Origin: Bathymodiolus brooksi
Taxonomy: Eukaryota; Mollusca; Bivalvia; Mytilida; Modiolidae
NCBI GenBank assembly: GCA_963680875.1
Contig: OY804583.1
Span: forward strand, 31,361,331-31,425,330
DNA: 64,000 nt
Direction of reading: 5' to 3'
This document shows, one piece after another, positions 33,656-45,747 of the stretch. The number at the start of each line of letters is the position of its first letter. Position 1 is the stretch's first letter. A model generated the notes under the pieces. It did no database searches. It saw nothing but the letters and a program-made list of their open reading frames with translations, and had not been told where the DNA came from. The translations under genes were made by a program, and so were the position numbers.

Positions 33656-33905
33656 TTCACTGATATGTCGTGGCGTTGTATATCTGAGGAAACCCCATTA
33701 CATGTCACCTGTTAGTGACCCTAGGTACCAGCCAATGAAAGTGGCGATTACAAAATATAAAATGTTACTAAACTGCTTTGCATGCAACGAGCAATCCGAC
33801 TGGACGGAAACACGTATTTATCATATCATTATATGTTCATGATATCAGGTGACTAACATGTGACCGATAATGGTGTTTCATCAGATCTATCACGCCACGA
33901 CATAC
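33656..33905. repeat. Foldback element between two arrays
   Basis: Left arm TGATATGTCGTGGCGTTGTA and ATTACATGTCACCTGTTAGT. The right arm is its diverged complement, with GTGACTAACATGTGACC and CACGCCACGACATACTCA. Arms of about 65 bp are separated by about 120 bp that includes GCAATCCGACTGGACGGAAA. Confidence 0.82.
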
Positions 33906-33953
33906 TCAGGAATTAAATTGCAAATCGAAGGGCCAATCGTGAATTGACAATCA

Positions 33954-34282
33954 GAGACATTGGGCAAGTGAGAGATATGATTTTAATACAGAGACATTGG
34001 GCAAGTGAGAGATCTGATTTTAATACAGAGACATTGGGCAAGTGAGAGATCTGATATTAATACAGAGACACTGGGCAAGTGAGAGATCTGATTTTAATAC
34101 AGAGACATTGGGTAAGTGAGAGATCTGATATTAATACAGAGACACTGGGCAAGTGAGAGATCTGATTTTAATACAGAGACATTGGGCAAGTGAGAGATCT
34201 GATTTTAATACAGAGACATTGGGCAAGTGAGAGATCTGATCTTAATACAGAGACGTTGGGCAAGTGAGATATCTGATTTTAA
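33954..34282. repeat. 37-bp minisatellite, about 9 copies
   Basis: Unit GAGACATTGGGCAAGTGAGA plus GATCTGATTTTAATACA. A variant (GATATTAATACAGAGACACT) recurs at intervals. Unrelated in sequence to the 28-bp array about 330 bp upstream. Confidence 0.94.
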
Positions 34283-35254
34283 TCAGGTTGGGTTTCTACT
34301 ACAGTTCCTGTTATCTCAATTATTGTTCTGTTATTTTGTTTCACGTTAATGATATGGGTGTTGAGCTTAGTCCCTTGGTTGAAACTTGGAACTCTGCTTT
34401 TATCTTGTCTTATTATCAAGCTATGTTGGAAACAAATAATCGGAGCATTTGCATTTTTACTTCTGCATGTACACAAACAAAAATGTTTTGGAAATAAATA
34501 CAAGAGTTATATATTAAACCTACACTGCATGACCAGATCATTTTAGTAAGAGGGGATGTTTGGGCCCCTTAAATTAATATAATCCCGCCACTCTTTATTG
34601 GAATGCATGCATAAAGTAAAAACAATGTGAGCGAGCGTGTATATGGTGGCTAGCAATAACGATTATGTTTCTGTTGCTACGATTTTTGAATAGATTTTGG
34701 AACTGTTTTGATAGTGTGGTATTTTTTTGTTTTGTTTGTTTTTTGTTTTATTTTTTTTAGTTTTATTTATTCACTTTTGTTGTTTTTTGTTTTTGTTTAT
34801 GTATTTTTGTTTTGTTTTTCATGTTATTACAGTTATATCGACCATTTGAACATACGAGTACATGATGAAATTGGACGATCGTATCATTTAATTGGTTTTG
34901 AGAGATTAATATGTCGTAATAAACGATAAAAAAAAAAAAAGAAATAAATTAAACTGGTGGTTGTCTATAGATGACTCTATAATGTTACCGACATTCAGTT
35001 GAAATGAGAGCAATTAATTGTCTAATAACGAGCCTTATAGTATTTTATTTATTTATTAGCATCCTATTGCTTTATGATGATAATCACAAATTATTATACT
35101 GGCTTACTTTTAATGGCCTTTCAATATCGAATAAGGCAAACATGAAATTAGAAACAAAGGTTATTTTTCCATATAGAAATTAACATGTTGTCCATTTATG
35201 CAGAAACTTATCAGAATATAGCACAGTTGAGATAATTTATTAATTTAGCTAATT
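34283..35254. other. Gene-free, low complexity
   Basis: 34640-34720 has reversed D3-like phrases (ATTTTTGAATAGATTTTGGA). 34725-34830 is a T/TTTTG-rich simple stretch. No gene. Confidence 0.4.
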
Positions 35255-35600
35255 CACATGGGCGGTGTATTAATTAGCGTGCTCGTCTCGAGTGTGGGTG
35301 GCCGTTGGTTCAATCCTCGGTCGAATTAAACCAAAGATTATACAATTAGCATGTGTTCCTTCACAGCTAAGGACACTCATCATTTTAGGAATCTGAGCAA
35401 AAACTATTTGGCTCGGAATCAGAATAATGTGTCCAAGAGACATATCTACCTGCGGACAGCTGTTTCAGTGATCTAGCACTATAGAAATCCTACTACACGT
35501 GTTGGTGTAATAAAAACCGAACATTATCATCATTTTATCGAAATGTAAATTGTTCTCGTCATCTGACAAAATTACCCACTCAATTAAACAACAATCATTC
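35255..35600 (+). mobile_element. SINE2 copy
   Basis: Head ATTAGCGTGCTCGTCTCGAG, box B GTTGGTTCAATCCTCGGTCG, body GGCTCGGAATCAGAATAATG and TTTCAGTGATCTAGCACTAT. The 3' part continues through ACGTGTTGGTGTAATAAAAA to CAATTAAACAACAATCATTC. Confidence 0.82.
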
Positions 35601-35962
35601 AGGGTCGTCTTAGTAGTATACTAGGCCTCTGTCGAAAGCAGTGTACTGGGGCCTTCTACCTACATAACCACTCACAGGACTAAGAATGTAAATGATCGAT
35701 AAAATTAAATATATATTTATTGTATTGGTACTTCCAACAAAATCTGTGTTTAAACACAAACAACATGCTATATACAGCATACATAGGTTAGAATGGGGCC
35801 TCGTATGCTCGTGAGACACCGGCTATATAAATCCTGCTACACGTGTTGGTCTAATAAAAACCGAACATTATCATTATTTTATAGGAATGTAAATTGTTCT
35901 CGTCATCTGACAAAATTACCCACTCAATTAAACAACAATCATTCAGGGTCGTCTTAGTAGTA
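35488..35962. repeat. Direct duplication of a 132-bp SINE2 3' segment
   Basis: 35488-35621 and 35831-35962 are almost the same, from CTACACGTGTTGGT to GGTCGTCTTAGTAGTATA, including flank beyond the SINE. About 210 bp of unrelated sequence separates them, so a segment spanning SINE2 end plus flank was copied. Confidence 0.85.
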
Positions 35963-36496
35963 TAATAGGCACTGCAATCACTCACATACCCTTGTATGTG
36001 AAGCAACTCGATGTTGTAAATGAACATTTTGTCTGCTATACTCTGACGTATTACAGAATTATCAAAGTCTATTTATAGACTGTAATTATACAACTTTGCC
36101 CATACATATGCTACATATCTTCAAAGTTTTTTCTCTCAATATAAATGACATTACTGTCAATAATATGTTTCCATCGATCTATATAAATGCATACTTGCTT
36201 ACATGTTAAACACAAGCAACTAAGTATAGACAAGTTTAAGCTATGCATGTTTTGGCTTTTGACATTATGCTTAGAAACTAACTTTGATATTCAAGATGAA
36301 GATATCATCACTTTCCTAAATTTTAATAAATGGAACACTATTTGGCCTTCAAATCTGTAAAATATTATTTTGCGTGATGGACGTTATTCAGGAAACGCAC
36401 TAAATTAGATATCTTTGTTTCCACTCAATACCTATTATTATTTTATCATGGAATTTCAATATAAACTGAAGCCATGATTTGGTTAACTGTATCTGT
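35963..36496. other. Gene-free stretch
   Basis: No recognised feature. Confidence 0.3.
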
Positions 36497-36745
36497 ACCA
36501 CAAATGACCACGGATATGTTAACTGTTTCGGTGTATATGTATCACAAATGACCACGGATATGTTAACTGTTTCGGTATATCTCTATCACAAATGACCACG
36601 AATATGTTAACTGTTTCGGCGTATCTGTATCACAAATGACCACGGATATGTTAACTGTTTCGGTGTATCTGTATCACAAATGACCACGAATATGTTAACT
36701 GTGTCGGTGTATCTGTATCACAAATGACCACGGATATGTTCAGTG
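36497..36745. repeat. 44-bp tandem repeat, about 5.7 copies
   Basis: Unit ACCACGGATATGTTAACTGT plus TTCGGTGTATCTGTATCACA and AATG, with a few substitutions. Confidence 0.9.
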
Positions 36746-36799
36746 TGTTGTAATACAAATTCGGTCCTTTCCCCATTCATGACTTATCATCACCGTATT

Positions 36800-37017
36800 T
36801 GTAACAGGAATAATGGGACGGGTGCCACACGTAGAGCAGGATTTGTTTACCCTTCCGGAGCATATGTGACCACCTCAAGTTTTTAGTGGGGTTCGTGCTG
36901 CTGAAGTTTTAGTTTTCTGATCATTGTATATCGTTGTTTGTCTTTTTCCTTTGGCCATTGCATCGTCTGTCCTTCTTCGATTTACGGCTTCTGATTACCC
37001 CTTTGGTATCTTGAATC
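36800..37017 (-). repeat. D1 dispersed repeat, full
   Basis: Reversed D1: GGGTGCCACACGTAGAGCAG, ACCCTTCCGGAGCATATGTG, TTTTTAGTGGGGTTCGTGCT, ATCGTTGTTTGTCTTTTTCC and CTTCTGATTACCCCTTTGGT. Confidence 0.8.
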
Positions 37018-37544
37018 TTTTATAATAGTTCATTTCACATTTGTTTTTCAATGTACAACATTAGAACAACAACTGTCATTTCTGTTTGTAATATTCGCCA
37101 TAGTAATACTGATTTCTCATTATAGAAAAGGACTGGCATCGATTATATGTATCCAAAAATAACAAAAAGCCATCAGTCAAAACATAATTAGAGATTTATC
37201 ATATGATTTATATTCTTTTAATTACCAATGACTGAATTGCAGATATGTGGTTGAATAATATATCAGAACGAAAAAATAGCATCATTAAGTAACGCCTGTA
37301 AATAGTTCGCCAATATTTAATTTTGTCTCACGCCGTCCAAAGAAAAGAAGGATATCAAATGATAACTACAACTGATACGAAACCGATCTCTTTTTTGGGG
37401 TATTTATTTTTCAAAAGATCGTGAAGTCAACGCTTTTGATTGACAGACTGCATCATGCTGCTTCTTCACCTTTATAAGTAGCTGCCTGTCTCGTTAGGAA
37501 AAGAATCTCCTGATTTCTCCTTCGGGTTTCTCTAACGATTATGT
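37018..37544. other. Gene-free stretch
   Basis: No recognised feature. Confidence 0.3.
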
Positions 37545-37660
37545 AAATGGAAATGACAATTTGAATACTAGTGCGCTCGCCTGAAGTGCAGTAGATGGTA
37601 TGTTCAATCCCTTTCGGGTCAAAGCAAAGACGATTAATGCATGATGTTTTCTCCCCTCAT
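37545..37660 (+). mobile_element. SINE2 head fragment
   Basis: ACTAGTGCGCTCGCCTGAAG, box B-like GTATGTTCAATCCCTTTCGG, then GTCAAAGCAAAGACGATTAA. Body and tail absent. Confidence 0.65.
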
Positions 37661-37737
37661 TAAAGCATTGCATATTGTACTAGAATTCTTGTTAACTATA
37701 TGTAAACTTTGTAATTATTTAAAGTGGTCAAATTTGG

Positions 37738-37995
37738 GGCCGTCGTAGCCGTGATCGTATGGTAGTTGGATTTACAACAACCTATGCAATCGGTACCTAT
37801 CATCACTGATGTTGTGAGTTCGAATCTCGATCAGGGCGAGGTGTACAACATTATGTGATAAAGTTTATCAGTGACTTGCGACAGGTCTGTGGTTTTCTCC
37901 GGGGACTCCGGTTTCCTCCACCAATAAAACTGATCGCTACGATATAGCTGAAATATTGTTGAAAGTGGCGTTAAATACCATCGAACAAACAAACA
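37738..37995 (+). mobile_element. Full-length SINE1
   Basis: Head GGGGCCGTCGTAGCCGTGAT, TATGGTAGTTGGATTTACAA, box B GTGAGTTCGAATCTCGATCA, body CTGTGGTTTTCTCCGGGGAC and CTCCGGTTTCCTCCACCAAT, tail GAAAGTGGCGTTAAATACCA followed by AACAAACAAAC. The best-preserved SINE1 here. Confidence 0.9.
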
Positions 37996-38043
37996 AGCTT
38001 TTTTATTTTTGTAGAAATGCATTGTAGGATTTAGCTTTCAAAT

Positions 38044-38262
38044 CTATCCGTCGTAGCATTTTTGCTTTATAATATGACGTATCGGATCGTGCATATTATA
38101 GATGTACGTGTATCGATTGTTTAATGAATTCATCTTGCTACAGGAAGACATATGAAGTATACATTCAATCTCGTCAAAGGCTTCCATTAAAGTGTTCACC
38201 AATTTATCCCTTGTCTGGATATAGATGTCGACAACAAAATTAAACACTGCATTGAGGAACAA
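38044..38262 (-). CDS. Possible exon or exon remnant, unidentified
   Basis: A frame with non-repeat composition reads FNFVVDIYIQTRDKLVNTLM, EAFDEIECILHMSSC and SLNNRYTYIYNMHD, ending at TAG (38044-38046). It has no ATG at its start, but TTCCTCAATGCAG near 38250 could be a splice acceptor. The helix followed by N..Y.Y recalls the stalk region of dynamin/Mx GTPases only faintly. I would not name it. A chance frame is quite possible. Confidence 0.22.
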   Translation of the reverse strand: MFLNAVFNFVVDIYIQTRDKLVNTLMEAFDEIECILHMSSCSKMNSLNNRYTYIYNMHDPIRHIIKQKCYDG

Positions 38263-38502
38263 AACACGAATTAAATCTAGAATAAATAAATCTTGGATTG
38301 CTGTTTACAGATCCACGATTTCATGTTTTTTTTATTTTTTCAATGTCAATTTAAAAAGTGTTTTTTTTTCAAATATGAAACAGAGAGGTTAAAAAAATAA
38401 ATATTGAAATAACAATGCAAACACGAGTATTGTAATGTACAGAGCTTTAGGAGTGGGTAAATATGTAAATATCAAGGCTATTGTATTACTTTTATTTATC
38501 AT

Positions 38503-38755
38503 TGATCGTATGATAGTTGGATGTATAACTACCTATGCAATCAGTGTCTATCACCACTAATTTTGCGAGTTCTACTCCCGCTAAGACGAGATGTACTCGG
38601 TACTACATTATGTGATAAAGTTTGTCAGTGACTTTCGACAGGTCGGTGGTTTTCTCGGGGTCCTTCGGTTTCCTCCACCAATACAACTCTCCTTCACGAC
38701 GATACAACTGAAATGTTGTTGACAGTGGCGTTAAACATCAGAACCCTAACCCTGT
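38503..38755 (+). mobile_element. SINE1 copy
   Basis: GATCGTATGATAGTTGGATG, CTATCACCACTAATTTTGCG, GATAAAGTTTGTCAGTGACT, CGGTGGTTTTCTCGGGGTCC and GACAGTGGCGTTAAACATCA. The 3' end reads AACCCTAACCCT, a short variation of the usual A-rich end. Confidence 0.87.
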
Positions 38756-39156
38756 TTATCATTGATGAATTAAATGTGATTGTGAGATGAAAAACATCAA
38801 TGAATGTAATGCTTGGAAATAGAAGGGGCGTGGTAGACGTGCATCTTTGCTTAAATTTGCAAAACATCTTATTACCCACTTTGGTATCTGCAAACGTTTT
38901 CTTATCTAGTATTTACACTTTTAAATGACTTGTAATGGCTTTAAATTCTCAAATCGTTCAATTTTCTTGGAACGATCTGTCTCATTTTCCCTTACCAAAT
39001 ACCTAATTTAGTAATTGTGATATATGATATCCACAAGAGTCCTCGACAATATTTATCTCCCCTCTCAACCTTGATCCAAGGCTGATGCGATGTTGTTAAC
39101 TTTAAAGTTGGATATTTTGCTTAGGGTACACCCACTTTGCTTCTTATCAATACAGG

Positions 39157-39418
39157 GGGACGTCGTGGTCGTGATTGTATGGTAATTGGATTTACAACTA
39201 CCTATAAAATCAGTACCTATCACCACTAACGTTGTGAGTTCGAATCTCGCTAAGGTGATACAACATTATGTGATAAAGTTTGTCAGTGACTTGCGACAGG
39301 TCTGTGGTCTTCTCCAGGTATTCCGAACCGGTTTCATCTACCAATAAAACTGACCAGCACGATATAACTGAAATATTGTTGAAAGTGGCGTTAAACATCA
39401 TAAACCAACCAATCTTAT
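39157..39418 (+). mobile_element. Full-length SINE1
   Basis: GGGGACGTCGTGGTCGTGAT, GTGAGTTCGAATCTCGCTAA, GATAAAGTTTGTCAGTGACT, then a small insertion (CGAACCGG) in the body and GAAAGTGGCGTTAAACATCA with CCAACCAATC at the end. The minus frame across it is spurious. Confidence 0.88.
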
Positions 39419-40716
39419 CAATACTCATTAAATATTGTAGATTTAAAATTACATAAAACCAGACAACGATCTAAAAGATGGTTCAACACACATTTGCATG
39501 AGACAGGACATTTAAATGCATATGAAAGAAATCATTGGTTTAATTTCTCTATCTAGTTTAACCCCGCCACCTTTTATCGCAGTGTCTGTACCAAACCAGG
39601 AAAGTGAATGGTCAAGTATTTGTGTGTGTTAGAAGTATCGGTTTTTGGAAATGTTCCAACAGTATGGCATTTGTTTGCTTCTTATTTTTTACCGAAACTG
39701 CCTGCATGTTCTTACACCTTTGGCCAATGTACAGTTTTGAATAACGACGAATGAGAACAACCATTAATTTTATTTTTTAGAGTGTGGGGATTTTTGACTT
39801 CAAAGATGCGAAAAAGTAAATAATCTGATCATGCTGATTGAAGAACGTTTGGTAAAAATTGAAGACAAAATATCAATTGTTCTTGCCAAAGCATATAATC
39901 TCTGTTTAATGTGAAAATAACACATTCGGGCTCGGTAGAAGATTATACTGTCCTTTCCTCATCCCTCATTTAAAAATTAAAAAATGATCGGTCCCTAAAT
40001 ATATAAAAAAAACAACAAGCACAATGTATGTTTTAATAAAATCAGTAAGTATTTTAAATCAATAATATACATATGTATAATTCATTGACCCTTTTACTAC
40101 CTACATCTTCATCATTGTAATTGAACACAGATTGTGGTTGTCAATGTATTGATCAATAAAAACAAAGGCTGGTACATAACGTGAACTCATTTTAACCGCT
40201 AACGTTTAATAGCAAATGTTGGCACAACAAGTTAACCCATTTTAACCTCTAACCTGTAATGGTTATCAGATAAAAACAAAGGTTGGAACATAAAGTTAAT
40301 CGATTTAGACCTCTAAGTTGTAATGGTCTTCATTTAAAAATAGCAGTAATCCATTTTGCACGTTAACCACTGCAGTGATTGCCATGTTTTAGTGACATCG
40401 TAGTTTTAATTCGTATTTGATGGTGTGTGAAAGAAATTCATACGTGTGTAAAGTAAGTTTAGTTCTCCATTCCATTACATACAGTGTTATAAGATGTTAT
40501 TGCTGGTGACACAATATTACACTCTAGACGAACACTAACACGACATGGTGTACACAGAGATACTTGATGTTTGTACAAACCAGACCGATGATTCTTTGAT
40601 AATCCTCCTTCAGTTGTTTACCTATAGTAGTGGCAGAATATCTGTAATTATGTGAAACTAGAAAACATCGACTTCGCTTGATGAAGTTAAGTCTATGATA
40701 CTATATATACAATAGT
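39419..40716. other. Gene-free stretch downstream of the acetyltransferase gene
   Basis: 40155-40335 holds about three loose copies of a ~60-bp phrase (AAAAACAAAGGCTGGTACAT, AACAAGTTAACCCATTTTAA). On the minus strand an ATTAAA at 40405-40410, about 310 bases after the stop codon at 40717, could serve as a polyadenylation signal for that gene. Confidence 0.35.
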
Positions 40717-43188
40717 TCAGCTTACTTTCATCGTGTCTTTGGTTGCAGACAAATATTTTATAAAAATGACAGAGCTAACAATTTGTCCACCTTGCAATTT
40801 ACCACCAACTGGCAAGACGCCAACTTTTTGAAATCCTCCAATTTTTTCGATGATTCTTAATATGGCTTTGTTGCTTGTAAAAGTGTCAACATACATACCA
40901 AAATATCCCAGATATGTTGCGAAATCAATGGCCGTTCTCATTGCAAACTCTCCTAAGCTTTGTAATCGAACAGTCCGCCTAACAATTACAAACGGGTCAG
41001 CCATAGCACCATGTCCTCGATAGAATTTACTCACAGCAATGATAAAGCCCGCGAGCAATTCCCCGGTTTCTTTACAGGAAATAGAAAAACAGTCACTATC
41101 CTTAATCTCCATTCGGAACTCCTCTTCTGATTCAAATTCATCAATTCCGTATCCTTCCCCACACTGAGCTGCCTCCTGAATCATACAATACATTTCTGTT
41201 AATTGTCCTTCAGTCATGTAATTAACGGTAACTGAGCGTCCATTTCTTAGCTTTGCCACCATTGGAACATGTGAAAATTTGCCATCAAAAACGTTTGTTA
41301 GCCTGCAAAAACAAAGGACAAAAATCATGAATAATAATATACATAATTACTTTTTATTTATGTAGTGGACAATAGTACTAGAAATACAGGGTATGTTGCC
41401 CCGCTGATTTTTTTTACTGTCAATGTATTAAAAAGGTGGGTATAACATTGACAGTAAAACAAATTCAGTGGGGAAAATTTAGCGCCGGGAGCAAATCCCT
41501 GCGCTTGAAATAAACAAAAACGTCAAACTTTCAAGGTCGGGTGGATAGTGATCAATACCAAAATGAAGAACAGTAATATAATCGTTGTTCCTCTACTTTA
41601 ATTTGTGCATAAGAGTAATGTTAGAGAGTCTATTATATTTATTTATATCCATATCCTTCCTTACTACAAGCTGCTTCATTACTTTAATTTGTACATGAGA
41701 ATAAAGTTGGATAGTCTATCATATTTATTTATATCCGTATCGTCTCTTACTATTAAATGGAACACTTTTTTCAACTAAATTAATGCAAGACAAATAAGAA
41801 ACTAAAAAAATAAAAAATGTAGATAAAAAGACAAGTAATTTACACGTGAATACTGATGATAAATGGGGAAAAACAACAACAAAAACAACAACAAAAACAA
41901 CAAACAAACAAAATAGAGAAAACAATAATAACATGGATTGGCGGAATTGTTGACCATCACTGTTTAAAACTTTCTTTGTTTGGTTGATATTGGCGGAATT
42001 GTTGACCATCACTGTTTAAAACTTTCTTTGTTTGGTTGATATTGGCGGAATTGTTGACCATCACTGTTTAAAACTTTCTTTGTTTGGTTGATATTGGCGG
42101 AATTGTTGACCATCACTGTTTAAAACTTTCTTTGTTTGGTTGATATTGGCGGAATTGTTGACCATCACTGTTTAAAATTTTCTTTGTTTGGTTGATATTG
42201 GCGGAATTGTTGACCATCACTGTTTAAAACTTTCTTTGTTTGGTTGATATTGGCGGAATTGTTGACCATCACTGTTTAAAACTTTCTTTGTTTGGTTGAT
42301 ATTGGCGGAATTGTTGACCATCACTGTTTAAAACTTTCTTTGTTTGGTTGATATTGGCGGAAATGTTGACCATCACTGTTTAAAACTTTCTTTGTTTGGT
42401 TGATATTGGCGGAATTGTTGACCATCACTGTTTAAAACTTTCTTTGTTTGGTTGATATTGGCGGAATTGTTGACCATCACTGTTTAAAACTTTCTTTGTT
42501 TGGTTGATATTGGCGGAATTGTTGACCATCACTGTTTAAAACTTTCTTTGTTTGGTTGATATTGGCGGAATTGTTGACCATCACTGTTTAAAACTTTCTT
42601 TGTTTGGTTGATATTGGCGGAATTGTTGACCATCACTGTTTAAAACTTTCTTTGTTTGGTTGATATTGGCGGAATTGTTGACCATCACTGTTTAAAACTT
42701 TCTTTGTTTGGTTGATATTGGCGGAATTGTTGACCATCACTGTTTAAAACTTTCTTTTCATAATGCATTTAAACTAAGGTTGTTTTCAAATAACAACAGG
42801 TTTTATTGGAAAAGTATATAACTATCTCACTGACTAATACATTGAAACATGTTGAATTTGATTTGACCTGACCTGTGGTTGAACCCTGGTCCTCAACATT
42901 CTATATTTAATAACAAAATAACAATTGCATCATGAGAGCATTTAGTTTGTAAGTAATGTATATTGTATTGTTTTTTTCTTAAAAAAAGTACTTGTTGCAA
43001 AAAAGTAAAGCAATGCATCATAAAACATAGATATAAAATTACGTTGACAGTAATTTTAATAAAATTTGCAAAAGTACGGAAATATTAATCTTGAAAAATA
43101 AATAAATAAATAATGTAAACAATCGCTTTCACAATAATTTCTTTACTTACATGTTGATTTCACTAGTACACAGTTCTCTGCAAGGCAT
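40717..43188 (-). CDS. GNAT-family N-acetyltransferase, two coding exons
   Basis: Exon 1 is 43188-43151 and exon 2 is 41302-40717, together 207 codons and a stop. The ATG at 43186-43188 has A at -3 and an in-frame TAA nine bases upstream. Exon 1 ends in a GTAAGT donor. Exon 2 follows TTTGTTTTTGCAG. Phase matches (AT|G at the junction), giving MPCRELCTSEINM then LTNVFDGK. An ATG at 41328 is intronic and should not be used. The GNAT fold is indicated by a strand around LAGFIIAVS (95-104), an acetyl-CoA loop LQSLGEFA (126-133) replacing the usual Q/RxxGxG/A, and V-D-T-F..NKAI (151-160) with IEKIGGFQKVG (164-174), the standard NxxA...EK.GF motif. Likely transfers acetyl from acetyl-CoA to an unknown amine substrate. 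No signal peptide or membrane segment, so probably cytosolic or nuclear. Confidence 0.85.
41398..41477. repeat. Small foldback inside the intron
   Basis: CCCCGCTGATTTTTTTTACT... pairs with ...AGTAAAACAAATTCAGTGGGG, around TGTCAATGT / ACATTGACA. Arms are about 28 bp and the loop about 18. Confidence 0.8.
41937..42756. repeat. 52-bp minisatellite in the acetyltransferase intron, about 16 copies
   Basis: Unit ATTGGCGGAATTGTTGACCA plus TCACTGTTTAAAACTTTCTT and TGTTTGGTTGAT. By eye only two substitutions across the array, so it is young. The right edge, AACTTTCTTTTCATAAT, and the unit itself match the end of TE-X (26520-26570 reversed, and 32750-32795). The intron is 41303-43150. Confidence 0.94.
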
Positions 43189-45072
43189 TTTCCTTTAGAC
43201 AAATAATACCATTAAGTCAGTCTTATATCCCTAGTGTATAACTATAGGATATAAAGAAGATAACAGAACGGAATGTTCACTACAAGAATGATCTAAGCAC
43301 ACTGTACGATTATGTTATGGTAAGCAGTTTATAACATGTCGACGTTATTGATTAATCATACGGCAATTACCGAGTTAAGCCGAGGTTTATAAATAGAAGT
43401 TTAGCTCAGCTGGGCTTTGTATTGATTTTTGCAGTTCGCCGCACTATATGTAAACAAATATTATTAAAGGGACGGCATGTAAACACTGATATGAAAGCCG
43501 TCATGTAAATAACAGTTTTATATTGTTCACTAGCATTATTTAAAATTAATAACTTTATTGAAATACTCAGTTGTACCACAAAGTGCCATTCAGCACCAAA
43601 CAAATGTTTGACCGTAAAGCACATTAAGAATAACAGCAACATAAAAGAACTATTTGAACGAGTGAAATGTGTCGTTGTATTCATGCAAAATAAGAAAACA
43701 CTTTTAGTAAAAGAAAAAAACAACAGGGAATAAAGGAATTCCAATTAATGCTATACAATTTTAACACTGTACACTAACTGAAGTCAGATATACTTTTATG
43801 ACATATTTTAATCTTTTTCATAAAAAATACTTTAAGATTTCAATCTTACAAAATTAAATTGCATACACTCAAGGCGTACTATATTTCGTTGACTATAAAA
43901 CTATATATAATTAATCCGGGTTAGTGAAAACAAGAATAATATAAAATAGACATAGGCATTCATCCGTTATAAGTTCTTCTGCTCCTGTTTGAAAAATTAA
44001 CGTGTTTATTGTTTGGAACAAACAAAAAAAGTCAAAAATTTCAGATGGCAATAAACTACTATGTTTATTTGTAGATATGGTGAAACCCATAAGTACGATG
44101 AAAACCATTCTTCTAGTTAAGTATCCCTAGCGAATTGGATATTCTGTGTTTTATCATTACATTTACTCTGGTTGTTATTAACATGTGCGGTTAATTTCTT
44201 TACCTGTATCACCCCTCCATCTTGGGTATTCTGCGTTTTTCTGCATGTTGAGAGTGGGGAAAAGGCAACGATCCAAAACCAAACGGATTGGTGAAACCTA
44301 AATGAATGCTGAATTTTGTCTTGGGGAAGAACAGTCAACGATCCATTAAAATAACGGATTCCAGTGAATGCTGAATGATACCCCAGTTTAGAGAGTTTAG
44401 CAGTCAGAGATCCCCGAAAACGGATTGCACGTTTCTATTAGATTTTGGAATTGTTCCAATAGTGTTGTATTTTTGTTTTGTTTTTGATTTTATTAAAAAA
44501 AATATATATATAAAACTGAATTAAAAATATTCTTAATTGAATCTTTTTTTGTAATCTTCTACCTCGACAATTGGTAATAAATGTATAAAGACGGAGCCAA
44601 AATAAATATAGACTGAGGGAATTACAATTGTTGTTAAGAATCACTAAATCTAATAATTACATCCACGCAATGTACATAAATAGTAAATGAAAAGTCACAT
44701 CGATAAAGCGTATTAAATCTTAAGACTTAATATGGCTAAATATATCTAAATGAGTCTGATCTTTAATCGTTGTTAAGGGATTATGTTTGATTTAAACGTA
44801 TCGATTACTGTTACAGTATAGTGAAGGGAACTTTTATTGTGACATGAATGCATACTTTTCCTTTGATCTGTTCATGGTTTATATACCAGAATGTAAGCAA
44901 CAGCTAAGAACTATGGAATGATACACGCAGATACGAGATAGTACAGAGTTGCAATCTGTGCTGTTTGTTATTACTCTCAGAGAGCCTAACAATAATCAAC
45001 AACATAGATGTGATGTTACAAATAAATTTACCGGGTTAAACGGTTAAACAATCATATTATTCCTAAGAACAG
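43189..45072. other. Gene-free stretch upstream of the acetyltransferase gene
   Basis: Should hold the promoter and 5' UTR of the minus-strand gene. A TATAAG on the minus strand (43222-43227) is too close to the ATG to call. 44260-44420 has repeated phrases (CAACGATCCAAAACCAAACG, CAACGATCCATTAAAATAAC). The frames at 43406-43744 and nearby show no motif. Confidence 0.3.
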
Positions 45073-45303
45073 TTTTAAGATACTAAAGGGGTAATCAGAA
45101 GCAGAAAATCGAAGAAGGACATGCAATACAATAATGGTCAAAAGAAGAAACGACACAAGGACAAATAGTAATCTACAAACACTACACAGTAAGCGAATTA
45201 TCGAGAAACGCAATCCTCATTAAAACCCGGGGAATAACGCAGGTGCTTCGAAAGGATAAGCAGTTCCTGCTACACAAGTGGCCCCCGTCGCGTTAGCTCG
45301 GTT
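45073..45303 (+). repeat. D1 dispersed repeat, diverged
   Basis: AAGGGGTAATCAGAAGCAGA, AATCGAAGAAGGACATGCAA, GGTGCTTCGAAAGGATAAGC and CAGTTCCTGCTACACAAGTG. Full length with many substitutions. Confidence 0.75.
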
Positions 45304-45747
45304 GATAACTTTATGAAAGATAGTTTGCGACACAATCACAAGGTTCTATGACTAGCAACGTTTTGTTAAACAATGAACAATTTATTGTTTACTATTATTA
45401 TATGTTTGCATTGTGCATTGTGTCTCTCGTTGACGATAGCAGCTCTTTCCCCTCTTTATGTACACTCTTTTTGTAATTGCTCATGTTGGCCCTAGTGAGC
45501 TCATGATTGGAAAGACATCTCTTGTTTTTTGCATTGTATTTGTACTACGACCTGATACAATAACATGTGTAGTTAACACTGGATGCATATGTATTAGACA
45601 TAACATATTTTGATTGCATGTCATAAACATTGAATATCTTGCATATTTCTGTGAAGATATGCAAGCAATGGAATATGAAGTAACATATGTATAATGGTGC
45701 TTGTCAGTTCAAATTACAGATGTCATTGCTGAGATTTCTATTGTTAT

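Noticed and set aside
38741..38753. AACCCTAACCCT, telomere-like
   Set aside because: Only two units at the end of a SINE1, within the variation seen at the ends of other copies.
37738..39418. tRNA-like sequences with box A and box B
   Set aside because: They are the heads of SINE1 and SINE2 copies, followed each time by the SINE body. No independent tRNA gene was found.
41303..41328. ATG at 41328 as start of the acetyltransferase
   Set aside because: The nine codons before the true exon boundary come from the intron (TTTGTTTTTGCAG). The start is in exon 1 at 43188.
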